A DNA stretch of 64,000 nt from NCBI RefSeq assembly GCF_017901175.1, contig NZ_CP072793.1, forward strand, positions 1,426,001 to 1,490,000, given 5' to 3'. The translations under genes were made by a program, and so were the position numbers. Of this stretch, positions 25,189 to 33,156 are shown one piece after another. The notes below the pieces were generated by a model, which was not told the origin of the DNA, searched no databases, and worked only from the letters and a program-made list of their open reading frames with translations. Source of the stretch: Thiothrix unzii. GTDB lineage: Bacteria; Pseudomonadota; Gammaproteobacteria; Thiotrichales; Thiotrichaceae. The first letter of the stretch is position 1. Every line of letters begins with the position of its first letter.

Positions 25189-26503
25189 GGCTCTTGAGCC
25201 AGCCAATGTGCCAACGACTGGCGACACCCATTTGCAATTAGCGTCGGCAAGCTTGCGGCAATTGCTGGAAGATGCGCGGATTCCCGACACGATTCGCAGC
25301 ACGTTGAGCGAAGATTATGCGCAAGTGCGGGCAATGCTCGATAAGCTTGAACACGGGCATTTACACATTGCGGTTTTCGGGCGGGTCAGCGTTGGCAAAT
25401 CGTCCTTGTTAAACGCGCTGCTGGGTAAAACCGCGTTTAGTGTCAGCGTGTTACACGGCGAAACCCGCAGCGTTAATATGCAGCAGTGGGAAGAATACGC
25501 TGACGGCGGTTTGTTTTTGATTGATACGCCGGGGATCAATGAAATCGACGGGGAAGCCCGCGAACGCATGGCGCATGAAGTCGCCAGCCGTACCGATTTG
25601 CTGTTGTTTGTGGTGGACAGTGACCTGACCGATGTGGAGTTTCAGGCATTAAAAATTGTCGCGGCAGCGCATCGCCCGATATTATTAGTGGTTAATAAAG
25701 CCGACCGCTACACCGAAGATGAGCAACGTCAATTGCGCAGTATTTTGCGCACCCGGACTCAAGGGGTGATTGCGCCGGAAAACATTGTGTTCACCACGGC
25801 GCAAGCCAGCCGCCAAAGTGTGATTTTTATCGACGAAGACGGCACGGAACGCGATGGCATCCGTGAGCGTCCGCTCAATGTTGGCGCACTTAAAGCCCGC
25901 TTGTGGGACATTGTGGAAGCCGAAGGCAAAACTCTTGCCGCGCTCAATGCTTCGTTATTTGCGGGTGATCTCAGTAACGCCTTGGGGCAGCGCATCTTGG
26001 CGGTGAAACGCGAATTGGGGGCGAAAACCATCCGCTTGTATTGCTTGGGTAAGGGTATTGCGGTGGCATTTAACCCGATTCCGGTGGCGGATTTGGTGGC
26101 GGCGGCGATGATTGACGCGGGCATGGTGGTGCATTTGTCGCGGCTTTACGGCTTGTCGATTTCACGCAATGAAGCGGGCGATTTGGTGCGCACTGTGTTA
26201 GCGCAAATGGTGTTATTAATGGGGGCGGTGTGGGCAGTGCATTTGGTCTCTTCCGCGCTCAAACTCGGTTCGGCGGGGCTTTCCACGGTATTGACCGGCG
26301 CGGCGCAAGGGGCTGTGGCGTGGTATAGCACCCTCGTAGTGGGGCGCGTTGCCGAGCAATGGTTAGCCAATGGCAAATCATGGGGCGACGCAGGGCCGAA
26401 ATTAACCGTGCAACAGATTTTGGAGTCGTTAGATCGCGATTCGGTGCTGGCGGAAGCCCGCGAAGAAATCCTCACTTACGTGCGCACCACCGTTAAAGGT
26501 TAA
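25112..26503 (+). CDS. Second Era-like GTPase with DUF697-type membrane tail
   Basis: The 463-residue protein starts at GTG 25112, 7 nt after AGGAGA, inside the previous gene. It carries G1 FGRVSVGKSSLLNALLG near residue 89, G3 LIDTPGINEIDG, and G4 LVVNKADRYTED. A C-terminal region has hydrophobic segments (VAFNPIPVADLVAAAMIDAG, VLLMGAVWAVHLVSSALKL). It is a relative of the preceding GTPase, so the pair likely arose by duplication and may form a heteromeric membrane complex. Confidence 0.78.
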   Translation: MEIWKNVQKHLPDWLLNSIGGKPPTEALEPANVPTTGDTHLQLASASLRQLLEDARIPDTIRSTLSEDYAQVRAMLDKLEHGHLHIAVFGRVSVGKSSLLNALLGKTAFSVSVLHGETRSVNMQQWEEYADGGLFLIDTPGINEIDGEARERMAHEVASRTDLLLFVVDSDLTDVEFQALKIVAAAHRPILLVVNKADRYTEDEQRQLRSILRTRTQGVIAPENIVFTTAQASRQSVIFIDEDGTERDGIRERPLNVGALKARLWDIVEAEGKTLAALNASLFAGDLSNALGQRILAVKRELGAKTIRLYCLGKGIAVAFNPIPVADLVAAAMIDAGMVVHLSRLYGLSISRNEAGDLVRTVLAQMVLLMGAVWAVHLVSSALKLGSAGLSTVLTGAAQGAVAWYSTLVVGRVAEQWLANGKSWGDAGPKLTVQQILESLDRDSVLAEAREEILTYVRTTVKG

Positions 26504-26518
26504 CGCTAGGAATTTTAG

Positions 26519-27001
26519 ATGCAAGCAAAAATTGTCAAGGCAGTCGTATTACTCGCAGGCGCGGGTTTATTCGCGGTTTATCAACATTTTCAAAAACCTG
26601 CTGAACCCAGTGCGCCCGCGCGTGCGCCCAGTGCGCAGGTGCAAACTGCCAATCCGGGTGCTTCAACCGCGCAAGCTGTGGAACAAATCCGCCAAGCCAG
26701 CCGCAATCCCGATGCCAAGTTTTGGACAACGATACAGGGCAAAGTCGTTAAATTGCTCAAAGACGACCGCGACGGCAGCCAACACCAACGCTTTTTAGTG
26801 GAAATTGCCCCCGACATCACTTTGCTGGTGGCGCACAATATCGACCTCGCGCCACGCATTCCGGTAGCACAAGGCGATGCCGTCACGATCAAAGGCGAAT
26901 ACGTGTGGAACAATCGCGGCGGGGTACTGCACTGGACGCACCACGACCCCAAAGGGCGCAAAGGCGGCTGGGTTGAGGTGGCGGGGAAGCGGTATGAGTA
27001 G
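26519..27001 (+). CDS. DUF3465 family protein
   Basis: The 160-residue protein has one N-terminal membrane or uncleaved signal helix (VVLLAGAGLFAVY), a Pro/Ala linker, and a C-terminal DUF3465 OB-like domain: GKVVKLLKDDRDGSQHQRFLVEI, LLVAHNIDLAPRIP, then YVWNNRGGVLHWTHHDPKGR. The family's function is unknown. It follows the GTPase pair by 15 nt and is probably in the same operon. Confidence 0.82.
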   Translation: MQAKIVKAVVLLAGAGLFAVYQHFQKPAEPSAPARAPSAQVQTANPGASTAQAVEQIRQASRNPDAKFWTTIQGKVVKLLKDDRDGSQHQRFLVEIAPDITLLVAHNIDLAPRIPVAQGDAVTIKGEYVWNNRGGVLHWTHHDPKGRKGGWVEVAGKRYE

Positions 27002-27134
27002 GTTGCCGACACTCATTCCTGACTATCCCACTAGGTAATTACCACCCCTGAATGGGTGCTTATTTCGACTGACGCTTTTAATAGTGTAGAATCGCGTCCA
27101 CATTGATTGAAGCCCATTTGAGGAGAACCCCTAC

Positions 27135-28214
27135 ATGACACGCGAACAGGTTGAAGCCGTATTAAAAGGCATCAAAGACCGTTATCTGGATCAGGACATT
27201 GTGAGCCTGCATCAAGTAAAAGACATTACCACCGACGCTGGCAAGGTTGCCGTGCGTGTGGTGCAAGGTTATCCGGCGGGTAGTTACCGCGATGAATTAG
27301 CGGCTGAAATCAAAGCAGCATTAGCGGCGGCTGGCGTAAGCGATGCTGAGGTGAGTGTGACCACGCAGGTGGCGGCGCATTCCGTGCAAAAGAGTGTGAA
27401 GCGCAAAGACGGCATTAAAAACATTATTGCAGTGGCTTCCGGTAAAGGCGGCGTAGGTAAATCCACGACGGCGGTGAACCTCGCGCTGGCACTGTCAGCC
27501 GATGGCGCAAGCGTCGGTATGTTGGATGCGGACATTTACGGCCCCAGCCAACCGCGTATGTTAGGCATCAGTGGTCAGCCGGAATCCAGCGATGGCAAAA
27601 GCTTAGAGCCGATGCAAAACCACGGCATCAAAGCCATGTCGATTGGTTTCCTGATCGAAGAAGATACTCCGATGATTTGGCGCGGCCCGATGGTCACACA
27701 AGCGTTGGAACAGTTGCTGGGCGACACCAACTGGGGCGATTTGGATTACCTCGTAATCGACTTACCACCTGGTACGGGTGACATCCAGTTGACGCTTTCC
27801 CAGAAAATCCCGGTTTCTGGCGCGATTATCGTTACCACACCGCAAGACATTGCCTTGTTGGATGCGCGTAAAGGTCTGAAAATGTTTGAAAAAGTCGAAG
27901 TGCCTATCTTGGGTATCGTCGAAAACATGAGTATGCACATTTGCAGCAACTGCGGCACGGTTGAACACATCTTCGGCGAAGGTGGCGGTCAGCGCATGGC
28001 GGAACAATACGGTGTGAACTACCTCGGTGGCCTGCCACTCGACATCAAAATCCGTGAGCAAGTCGACAACGGTAATCCTACGGTAGTGTCTGACCCGGAT
28101 GGAACTGTGGCGCAAATCTACAAGGACATTTCCCGTAAAGCTTCAGCGCGTCTGGCGCAAAAAGCCAAGGATTACAGCACCAAGTTCCCGACGATTAAGA
28201 TTATGAACGTGTAA
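27135..28214 (+). CDS. apbC: Mrp/ApbC Fe-S cluster carrier ATPase
   Basis: The 359-residue P-loop ATPase delivers Fe-S clusters to apoproteins. Residues 1-80 are an MIP18/DUF59 domain. The deviant Walker A VASGKGGVGKSTTAVNLAL is near residue 100, followed by DADIYGPSQPRMLG and DLPPGTGD. A CSNCG pair near residue 275 (Cys-x-x-Cys) bridges the cluster in the dimer. GAGGAGAACCCC precedes the ATG, a strong ribosome site. It is a stand-alone transcript, with a hairpin terminator after the stop. Confidence 0.95.
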   Translation: MTREQVEAVLKGIKDRYLDQDIVSLHQVKDITTDAGKVAVRVVQGYPAGSYRDELAAEIKAALAAAGVSDAEVSVTTQVAAHSVQKSVKRKDGIKNIIAVASGKGGVGKSTTAVNLALALSADGASVGMLDADIYGPSQPRMLGISGQPESSDGKSLEPMQNHGIKAMSIGFLIEEDTPMIWRGPMVTQALEQLLGDTNWGDLDYLVIDLPPGTGDIQLTLSQKIPVSGAIIVTTPQDIALLDARKGLKMFEKVEVPILGIVENMSMHICSNCGTVEHIFGEGGGQRMAEQYGVNYLGGLPLDIKIREQVDNGNPTVVSDPDGTVAQIYKDISRKASARLAQKAKDYSTKFPTIKIMNV

Positions 28215-28240
28215 GCCTTCGTCCAAAGAAACCTCTCCCA

Positions 28241-28262
28241 GCCTCCTCTTGTCAGGGGAGGC
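28241..28262 (+). terminator. Rho-independent-like hairpin after apbC
   Basis: GCCTCC and GGAGGC arms (28241-28246, 28257-28262) enclose a 10-nt loop and are followed by GTTTCTTCT, a moderately T-rich run. It lies 27 bp after the apbC stop. Confidence 0.6.
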
Positions 28263-28330
28263 GTTTCTTCTATTCTGATCTTCTGTTTTGTTTTAGTATT
28301 CGCTATCGCCCTTAACACAAAGAAAAACCC

Positions 28331-28774
28331 ATGCTGAAACGAATATCCCTATTGCTATCCACTTCCCTGTTACTGCAAGCGTGCAGCAGCGTCCCCGGTG
28401 TGATTGAGCAGCCCAAAGTCTCGATTCAAAACATCCAAGTGCAAGAGATTTCCCTCACCCAAGGCACGGCAGTTGTCACCCTGAATGTCAGCAACCCGAA
28501 TGCCTTCCCGATTCCGTTGCAGGGCATTGAATACGGTTTAACCCTCAACGGGCGGCAAGTCGCCAGTGGTGATCAAACCGAAAATGTCACGCTCGGTGCA
28601 CGTCAGGATGTGCCGGTTAAAATTCCGGTAAAACTCGATTTCGCCGAAATTTTACGCCTCGCACCGGACGCTATCCGCTCACGTACCGTGGCGTATAACC
28701 TCAGTGGTGCGGTGCGTTTACCGTTTGTTAAAGTACCGTTTCAGCGTCAAGGTGGCGTAGGGGTGAAAGGATGA
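28331..28774 (+). CDS. LEA14-like lipoprotein
   Basis: The 147-residue protein has a lipoprotein signal ending LLLQAC (Cys about 18). It then carries an LEA type 2 / WHy-like beta domain: [41 protein letters not shown], then [13 protein letters not shown]. Such proteins are periplasmic and linked to desiccation or envelope stress; the exact role is unknown. Its stop overlaps the dcd start (ATGA). Confidence 0.85.
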   Translation: MLKRISLLLSTSLLLQACSSVPGVIEQPKVSIQNIQVQEISLTQGTAVVTLNVSNPNAFPIPLQGIEYGLTLNGRQVASGDQTENVTLGARQDVPVKIPVKLDFAEILRLAPDAIRSRTVAYNLSGAVRLPFVKVPFQRQGGVGVKG

Positions 28775-29337
28775 GCATTAAATCCGACCATTGGATTCGC
28801 CGCATGGCAGCCGAACACAATATGATCGAACCGTTTGAAACAGGGCAGGTGCGCACTGCCAACGGCGAAAGAATCGTCTCTTACGGCACGTCGAGCTACG
28901 GTTATGATGTGCGTTGCGCCAACGAGTTTAAGATTTTTACCAATATCAACAGCACCATTGTTGACCCGAAAAACTTTGACGAAAAAAGCTTTGTCGATTT
29001 TAAGGGTGACGTGTGCATTATCCCGCCGAATTCGTTTGCATTAGCACGCACCGTTGAATATTTCCGCATTCCGCGCAGCACGTTGGTGGTGTGTTTGGGG
29101 AAATCGACGTATGCGCGTTGCGGCATTATTGTGAATGTAACCCCGCTGGAACCGGAGTGGGAAGGTCATGTCACCTTGGAATTCTCCAATACCACCACCT
29201 TGCCTGCGAAAATTTACGCGAATGAAGGCGTGGCACAAATGCTGTTTTTTGAGTCCGACGAAGTGTGTTCAACCTCGTACAAAGATCGCGGCGGCAAATA
29301 CCAAGGGCAAACCGGTGTTACCTTACCGAAAACCTGA
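28771..29337 (+). CDS. dcd: dCTP deaminase
   Basis: It deaminates dCTP to dUTP, feeding dUTPase and thymidylate synthesis. The 188-residue length is typical. It shows [13 protein letters not shown] near residue 32, [26 protein letters not shown], and the active-site region [28 protein letters not shown] with the catalytic glutamate. Translationally coupled to the lipoprotein upstream. The dUTPase gene lies 19 kb away at 48.4-48.9 kb. Confidence 0.96.
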   Translation: MSIKSDHWIRRMAAEHNMIEPFETGQVRTANGERIVSYGTSSYGYDVRCANEFKIFTNINSTIVDPKNFDEKSFVDFKGDVCIIPPNSFALARTVEYFRIPRSTLVVCLGKSTYARCGIIVNVTPLEPEWEGHVTLEFSNTTTLPAKIYANEGVAQMLFFESDEVCSTSYKDRGGKYQGQTGVTLPKT

Positions 29338-29367
29338 TGCCGCAAGGCTGGCAACAAGGAGTGTGCA

Positions 29368-30567
29368 ATGAAATCGCTGGCAACCATTGGTGCGTTTAGC
29401 CTCGCGCGTTTACCGCGTATTGAGTTTGGGGTAGGTGCGCTCGATAAATTGCCTGCGATTGCGGCGCAATACGGTAAGCGTTTGCTGATTGTGACCGGGG
29501 CGAGTTCGTTTACCGCATCACCTGCGGGGGAACGGGTGTTGGGCGCATTGCACGCTGCCGGTTTTACTTGGGAATTGTGCCGGGTGACTGAGGAGCCTTC
29601 GCCGCAATGGGTGGATGCAACCGTGGCGCAGTACCGTGATCAGGCGTTTGATGCGGTGGTGGGGATCGGTGGCGGCAGCCCGTTGGATGCGGCGAAAGCG
29701 GTGGCAGGTTTGCTCAAGCCCGCTAATTCGGTGATGGATCATCTGGAAGGTGTCGGCCCTGAATTGCCTTATCGCGGCTCGGCGACACCGTTTATTGCCG
29801 TGCCAACGACTGCCGGAACGGGGTCGGAAGCCACTAAAAATGCGGTGCTGTCGGTGCAGGGTGTCAACGGTTTTAAGAAATCGTTTCGTGATGAGCAATT
29901 AATGGCGGAATACGCGCTGGTTGATCCGAGTTTGCTGGCAACCTGTCCGCCTGCACAAATTGCTGCCAATGGCATGGATGCGTTTACCCAATTGATGGAA
30001 GCTTATGTGTCCACCCGTTCAAATCCGCTGACTGACGCGCTGGCATTGTCGGGGATGACGGCGGTGCGCGATAGTTTGTTGACACTTTACGCTGACCCGA
30101 CGGATGCACAGGCACAAGCGGGCATGGCTTACGCGGCGTTGCTGTCTGGGATTTGTTTGGCGCAAACGGGGTTGGGGTCGGTGCATGGGATTGTCGCGCC
30201 GTTGGGGGCGTTTCATCCCGTACCGCATGGGGTCGGTTGCGGAATGTTAGTCGCAGCGGCAACTCGCATGAATATTGACTGCCTCGAAGCCCGCGAGCCA
30301 GACCATCCGGCCTTAGCAAAATACGCGCAAATCGGTAAGTTATTTCGGGGGCGCAGTCACGTTGATGAGGTTGGGGCGCGGGTATTTTTAGTGCATACCC
30401 TGACAACTTGGGCGCAGCAACTGAATTTACCGTCTTTAAGCGATTTCGGGGTAACAACCGCTGCAATTCCACATCTAGTAGCCAATTCACGCGGATCAAG
30501 CATGAAAACCAACCCCGTGAAACTAACTGACGCAGAAATAGCCGCAGTGATTACTGCGTGTTTGTAG
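29368..30567 (+). CDS. Iron-containing alcohol dehydrogenase
   Basis: The 399-residue group III dehydrogenase has an NAD-binding region with VGIGGGSPLDAAKAVAG near residue 96 and VPTTAGTGSEATKNAV near 148. The metal site shows Asp in NGMDAFTQLMEAY, then GLGSVHGIVAPLGAFHPVPHG with two histidines 14 apart. The position usually held by the second metal ligand His is Gln here (DAFTQ), so metal choice may differ. Oxidises or reduces an unknown alcohol/aldehyde. AAGGAG precedes the ATG. Confidence 0.85.
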   Translation: MKSLATIGAFSLARLPRIEFGVGALDKLPAIAAQYGKRLLIVTGASSFTASPAGERVLGALHAAGFTWELCRVTEEPSPQWVDATVAQYRDQAFDAVVGIGGGSPLDAAKAVAGLLKPANSVMDHLEGVGPELPYRGSATPFIAVPTTAGTGSEATKNAVLSVQGVNGFKKSFRDEQLMAEYALVDPSLLATCPPAQIAANGMDAFTQLMEAYVSTRSNPLTDALALSGMTAVRDSLLTLYADPTDAQAQAGMAYAALLSGICLAQTGLGSVHGIVAPLGAFHPVPHGVGCGMLVAAATRMNIDCLEAREPDHPALAKYAQIGKLFRGRSHVDEVGARVFLVHTLTTWAQQLNLPSLSDFGVTTAAIPHLVANSRGSSMKTNPVKLTDAEIAAVITACL

Positions 30568-30574
30568 TGTTATG

Positions 30575-30599
30575 CCCCTCTCCCCTTGAGGGAGAGGGG
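30575..30599. terminator. GC-rich hairpin between convergent genes
   Basis: Perfect 10-bp arms CCCCTCTCCC and GGGAGAGGGG enclose a 5-nt loop, 8 bp after the dehydrogenase stop and ahead of the end of the convergent DUF4412 gene. There is no T-run, so it may be a bidirectional transcription barrier or a dispersed repeat. A GGGGTGAGGGG stretch follows. Confidence 0.5.
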
Positions 30600-30623
30600 T
30601 TGGGGTGAGGGGGGTCTTCCGTC

Positions 30624-31505
30624 TTACTTCGCCGCTGGCGCAGCCGCCGGAGGTGTCGCAGCAGGTGCTGAGGCAGCCGGAGCCGCTGGTGCAGTCGCAG
30701 GAGGAGCTGGCGGCGGAGCCATGCTAGGTTCAAACACCGTGAAACCTTCTGGAATCGCAAAATCCGCATCGTTAAGCGCGTCTTTCGCAATCGCATTCAA
30801 CTCACTACGCGGGCCTTCAGGAACAGCTTGAATTCGTACCGCCAAGCCTTCTTTGTGAACGGATGCAGAGCCATCGCTCGGTGCTGCGATACCTTGTGCC
30901 TTCGCAGATTCAGCGGTAATGCCATCCATGTATTCAAACATAGTGAGCAACATGGTGTGGTCGGCGGCATCCATTGCATCGCTTCCTGCAACGCATACGT
31001 CGCGCATTGGTTTGCCGTCAATACTAATGCTGGAAATTTGGCAAGCAATGTTTTGAACGGTGTCTTTACGATCCGTTTTTTCCATTTTAATCGGCGGTGC
31101 AGGGGCTTTCATGGCTTCTTCGGCTTGTTTCATGCGTTCTTCAGCGACTTTACGCTGATCTTCCGGCATTGCCGCGATTTGCTTTTTCATTTCCTCTTTG
31201 AACTGGTTTTGCATTTCCACCACTTTACCCATGCGTTCGCGCATTTTTTCAGGCGTGGTTTCAATGTACTGCTTGGTTTTGGTATTAACCGTGAACAGGG
31301 CTTTTTTGGTGTTGTCGTACAGGGTGTAAATGCCGCTGTCGGCTTCTTCCATGCGCACTTTGTCGCCATTCACTTGGATAATGGTTTTACGCTCCTGCGG
31401 GCCAAAACCGGAGTCGGTATAGGTCAGTTTAGTGTCCGCCAACAACGGTGCGGAAAGGCTTAAAGCCAGTGTGCTGATCAGCAGTGTGAGGGATTTACGG
31501 TGCAT
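30624..31505 (-). CDS. DUF4412 family periplasmic protein
   Basis: The 293-residue protein has a Sec signal peptide (LLISTLALSLSAPLLA, cleavage near ADT). A DUF4412-type body follows, with YTDSGFGPQERKTIIQVNGDKVRMEEADSGIYTLYDN, a charged helical stretch (MRERMGKVVEMQNQFKEEMKKQ), and a conserved Cys pair (NIACQISS, MRDVCVAG). The last 35 residues are Ala/Pro low-complexity. Function unknown. An AGGAGTAAATA site precedes the ATG, whose T overlaps the stop of the upstream gene. Confidence 0.8.
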   Translation of the reverse strand: MHRKSLTLLISTLALSLSAPLLADTKLTYTDSGFGPQERKTIIQVNGDKVRMEEADSGIYTLYDNTKKALFTVNTKTKQYIETTPEKMRERMGKVVEMQNQFKEEMKKQIAAMPEDQRKVAEERMKQAEEAMKAPAPPIKMEKTDRKDTVQNIACQISSISIDGKPMRDVCVAGSDAMDAADHTMLLTMFEYMDGITAESAKAQGIAAPSDGSASVHKEGLAVRIQAVPEGPRSELNAIAKDALNDADFAIPEGFTVFEPSMAPPPAPPATAPAAPAASAPAATPPAAAPAAK

Positions 31506-33106
31506 TATTTACTCCTAAGCAGTGCATGAGCTTGTATCGTTGCAATCGGTAAAGCTTGATTAGACTGAACTGTTACACAAGGTTCATTATCCTGCAATGG
31601 TTTATAGTGTGCTAATTGTTGATGCAGCACAGCAATATCAGCATCAGACGCATCATTATTGGCTGCTTGGCGGGTGCGAATATTGTGTTCGAGTTGTTCG
31701 ACACTCGCGCTGAAATGCAGGATGAGAAAGCTGGCATCATGTGCCGCAGCGAGTGCTTGGAAGCGTTGGCGTTGTGCGCCATCCAAAAAAGTCGCATCTA
31801 CCACCACGCAATAACCCTGATCTAAAGCCAGCGCACTGCATTGCGCCAAGCGGTCGTAAGTGCGTGCGCTCATGCTGGGGCTGTAAATGCCCTGATCCAG
31901 CCCTGCGGTGCTGCGTTCGGTGGCTGACATTGCGTTTAGGCGTTTGCGTTCCACATCGGAGCGCAGGTGGATAAACCCCAGCTCGTCCCCCAATTGACGG
32001 CAACCCCAGGATTTACCGGAACCGCTTAAACCGTGGCTAATGATTAATACGGGGCGGGTACGCTGGGTGTAACGTTGGGCTAAATCCAGATACGCCGTGC
32101 AAGTTTTGACACTTTCAGCCCGTTCTTCGGCTGCGGTTTGTTGGGGTAAACGCAGGGCATTAACTTTGGCTCGCACTAAGGCACGGTACACGCAATAAAA
32201 ACCAAAAACCGCTAATAAACCGTAATCACCACTGGCTTCGAGGTAGGCATTCAACGCGCGGTTAGCGTATTGCGGGGCGTTACGCGAGTGCAAATCCATG
32301 CATAAAAACGCGATTTCACTGGCGGTATCAATCCAACGTAAACTGTCGTTGAATTCAATGCCGTCAAAAATTGTGATTTCCCCGTCAATCATGGCTATAT
32401 TCCCAAGGTGCATATCGCCGTGACACGCCCGAATCCGCCCTTCGTGTTTGCGCTGGGCTAAGATGGGTTGCAACGCTTGCCATGTGTGTTGCGTCCACTG
32501 TTCGAGTGTTTGCAGACGGTCTTGTAACGCGGGATCGGTTAAATGTTGGCGCAATGGCACAAAGTTATGCAGCATCGGTTCCAGTACGCTGGCAGGTGTT
32601 CCCCACGGCGTTTCGCTGGCGGCGCATTCGCTATCGCGGTGGAACTGTGCGATTTGCAGTGCCAAGGTGTCGATATGCACCAGCGACAGGGAACCTACCT
32701 TCAATAACTGGTCTAACTGTTGTTGGGTGTCGAACTGGCGCATTTTTACGGCATACTCCACTACGTCAGCGGCGGGTAAGTCTGATGCGTTAGCTTGATG
32801 CAGGCGGTATGTGCCATTTTTATAGGCAATTGCGACCACCCCTAGGTATAAAGCAGGGGCAAGGCGACGATTTAGGCGTAATTCTTCTTCACAGAAATGT
32901 TTCCTGTCTGCCAATTGTGTAAAATCCAGAAAACCAAAATTGACTGGCTTCTTTATCTTGTAAGCAAACTCGCCGGTCAGGAAAACGCTCGATATGTGCG
33001 TGTGGATGACTTGAATATCGGGATTTGCTGGATGCGGATAAAATGCGGGATGCCGCATGGCTTCCAGCAGAGTGTCAGGTGTATGGGTGAACATGCCGTG
33101 TCTCAT
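31505..33106 (-). CDS. Fused phosphotransferase (APH-like)/AAA ATPase
   Basis: The 533-residue two-domain protein has residues 1-330 resembling aminoglycoside/choline kinase-type phosphotransferases: ACHGDMHLGNIAMIDGEITIFDGIEFN contains the HGDxHxxN catalytic loop and a metal-binding Asp. Residues 345-533 are an AAA_33-type kinase/ATPase with Walker A ISHGLSGSGKSWGCRQL. Such fusions are common but uncharacterised; the name does not imply antibiotic resistance. ATG 33106 or 33094 could be the start. It shares a 50-bp divergent promoter region with mrcB. Confidence 0.85.
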   Translation of the reverse strand: MRHGMFTHTPDTLLEAMRHPAFYPHPANPDIQVIHTHISSVFLTGEFAYKIKKPVNFGFLDFTQLADRKHFCEEELRLNRRLAPALYLGVVAIAYKNGTYRLHQANASDLPAADVVEYAVKMRQFDTQQQLDQLLKVGSLSLVHIDTLALQIAQFHRDSECAASETPWGTPASVLEPMLHNFVPLRQHLTDPALQDRLQTLEQWTQHTWQALQPILAQRKHEGRIRACHGDMHLGNIAMIDGEITIFDGIEFNDSLRWIDTASEIAFLCMDLHSRNAPQYANRALNAYLEASGDYGLLAVFGFYCVYRALVRAKVNALRLPQQTAAEERAESVKTCTAYLDLAQRYTQRTRPVLIISHGLSGSGKSWGCRQLGDELGFIHLRSDVERKRLNAMSATERSTAGLDQGIYSPSMSARTYDRLAQCSALALDQGYCVVVDATFLDGAQRQRFQALAAAHDASFLILHFSASVEQLEHNIRTRQAANNDASDADIAVLHQQLAHYKPLQDNEPCVTVQSNQALPIATIQAHALLRSK

Positions 33107-33156
33107 TGTTGCGCAAAAATGGTAACCCTAAAACGTAAGCATAGCAGGAAACTAAC

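Noticed and set aside
30575..30612. CRISPR or tandem repeat at the GC-rich palindrome after the dehydrogenase
   Set aside because: Only one copy is present here; it is a single hairpin between convergent genes.
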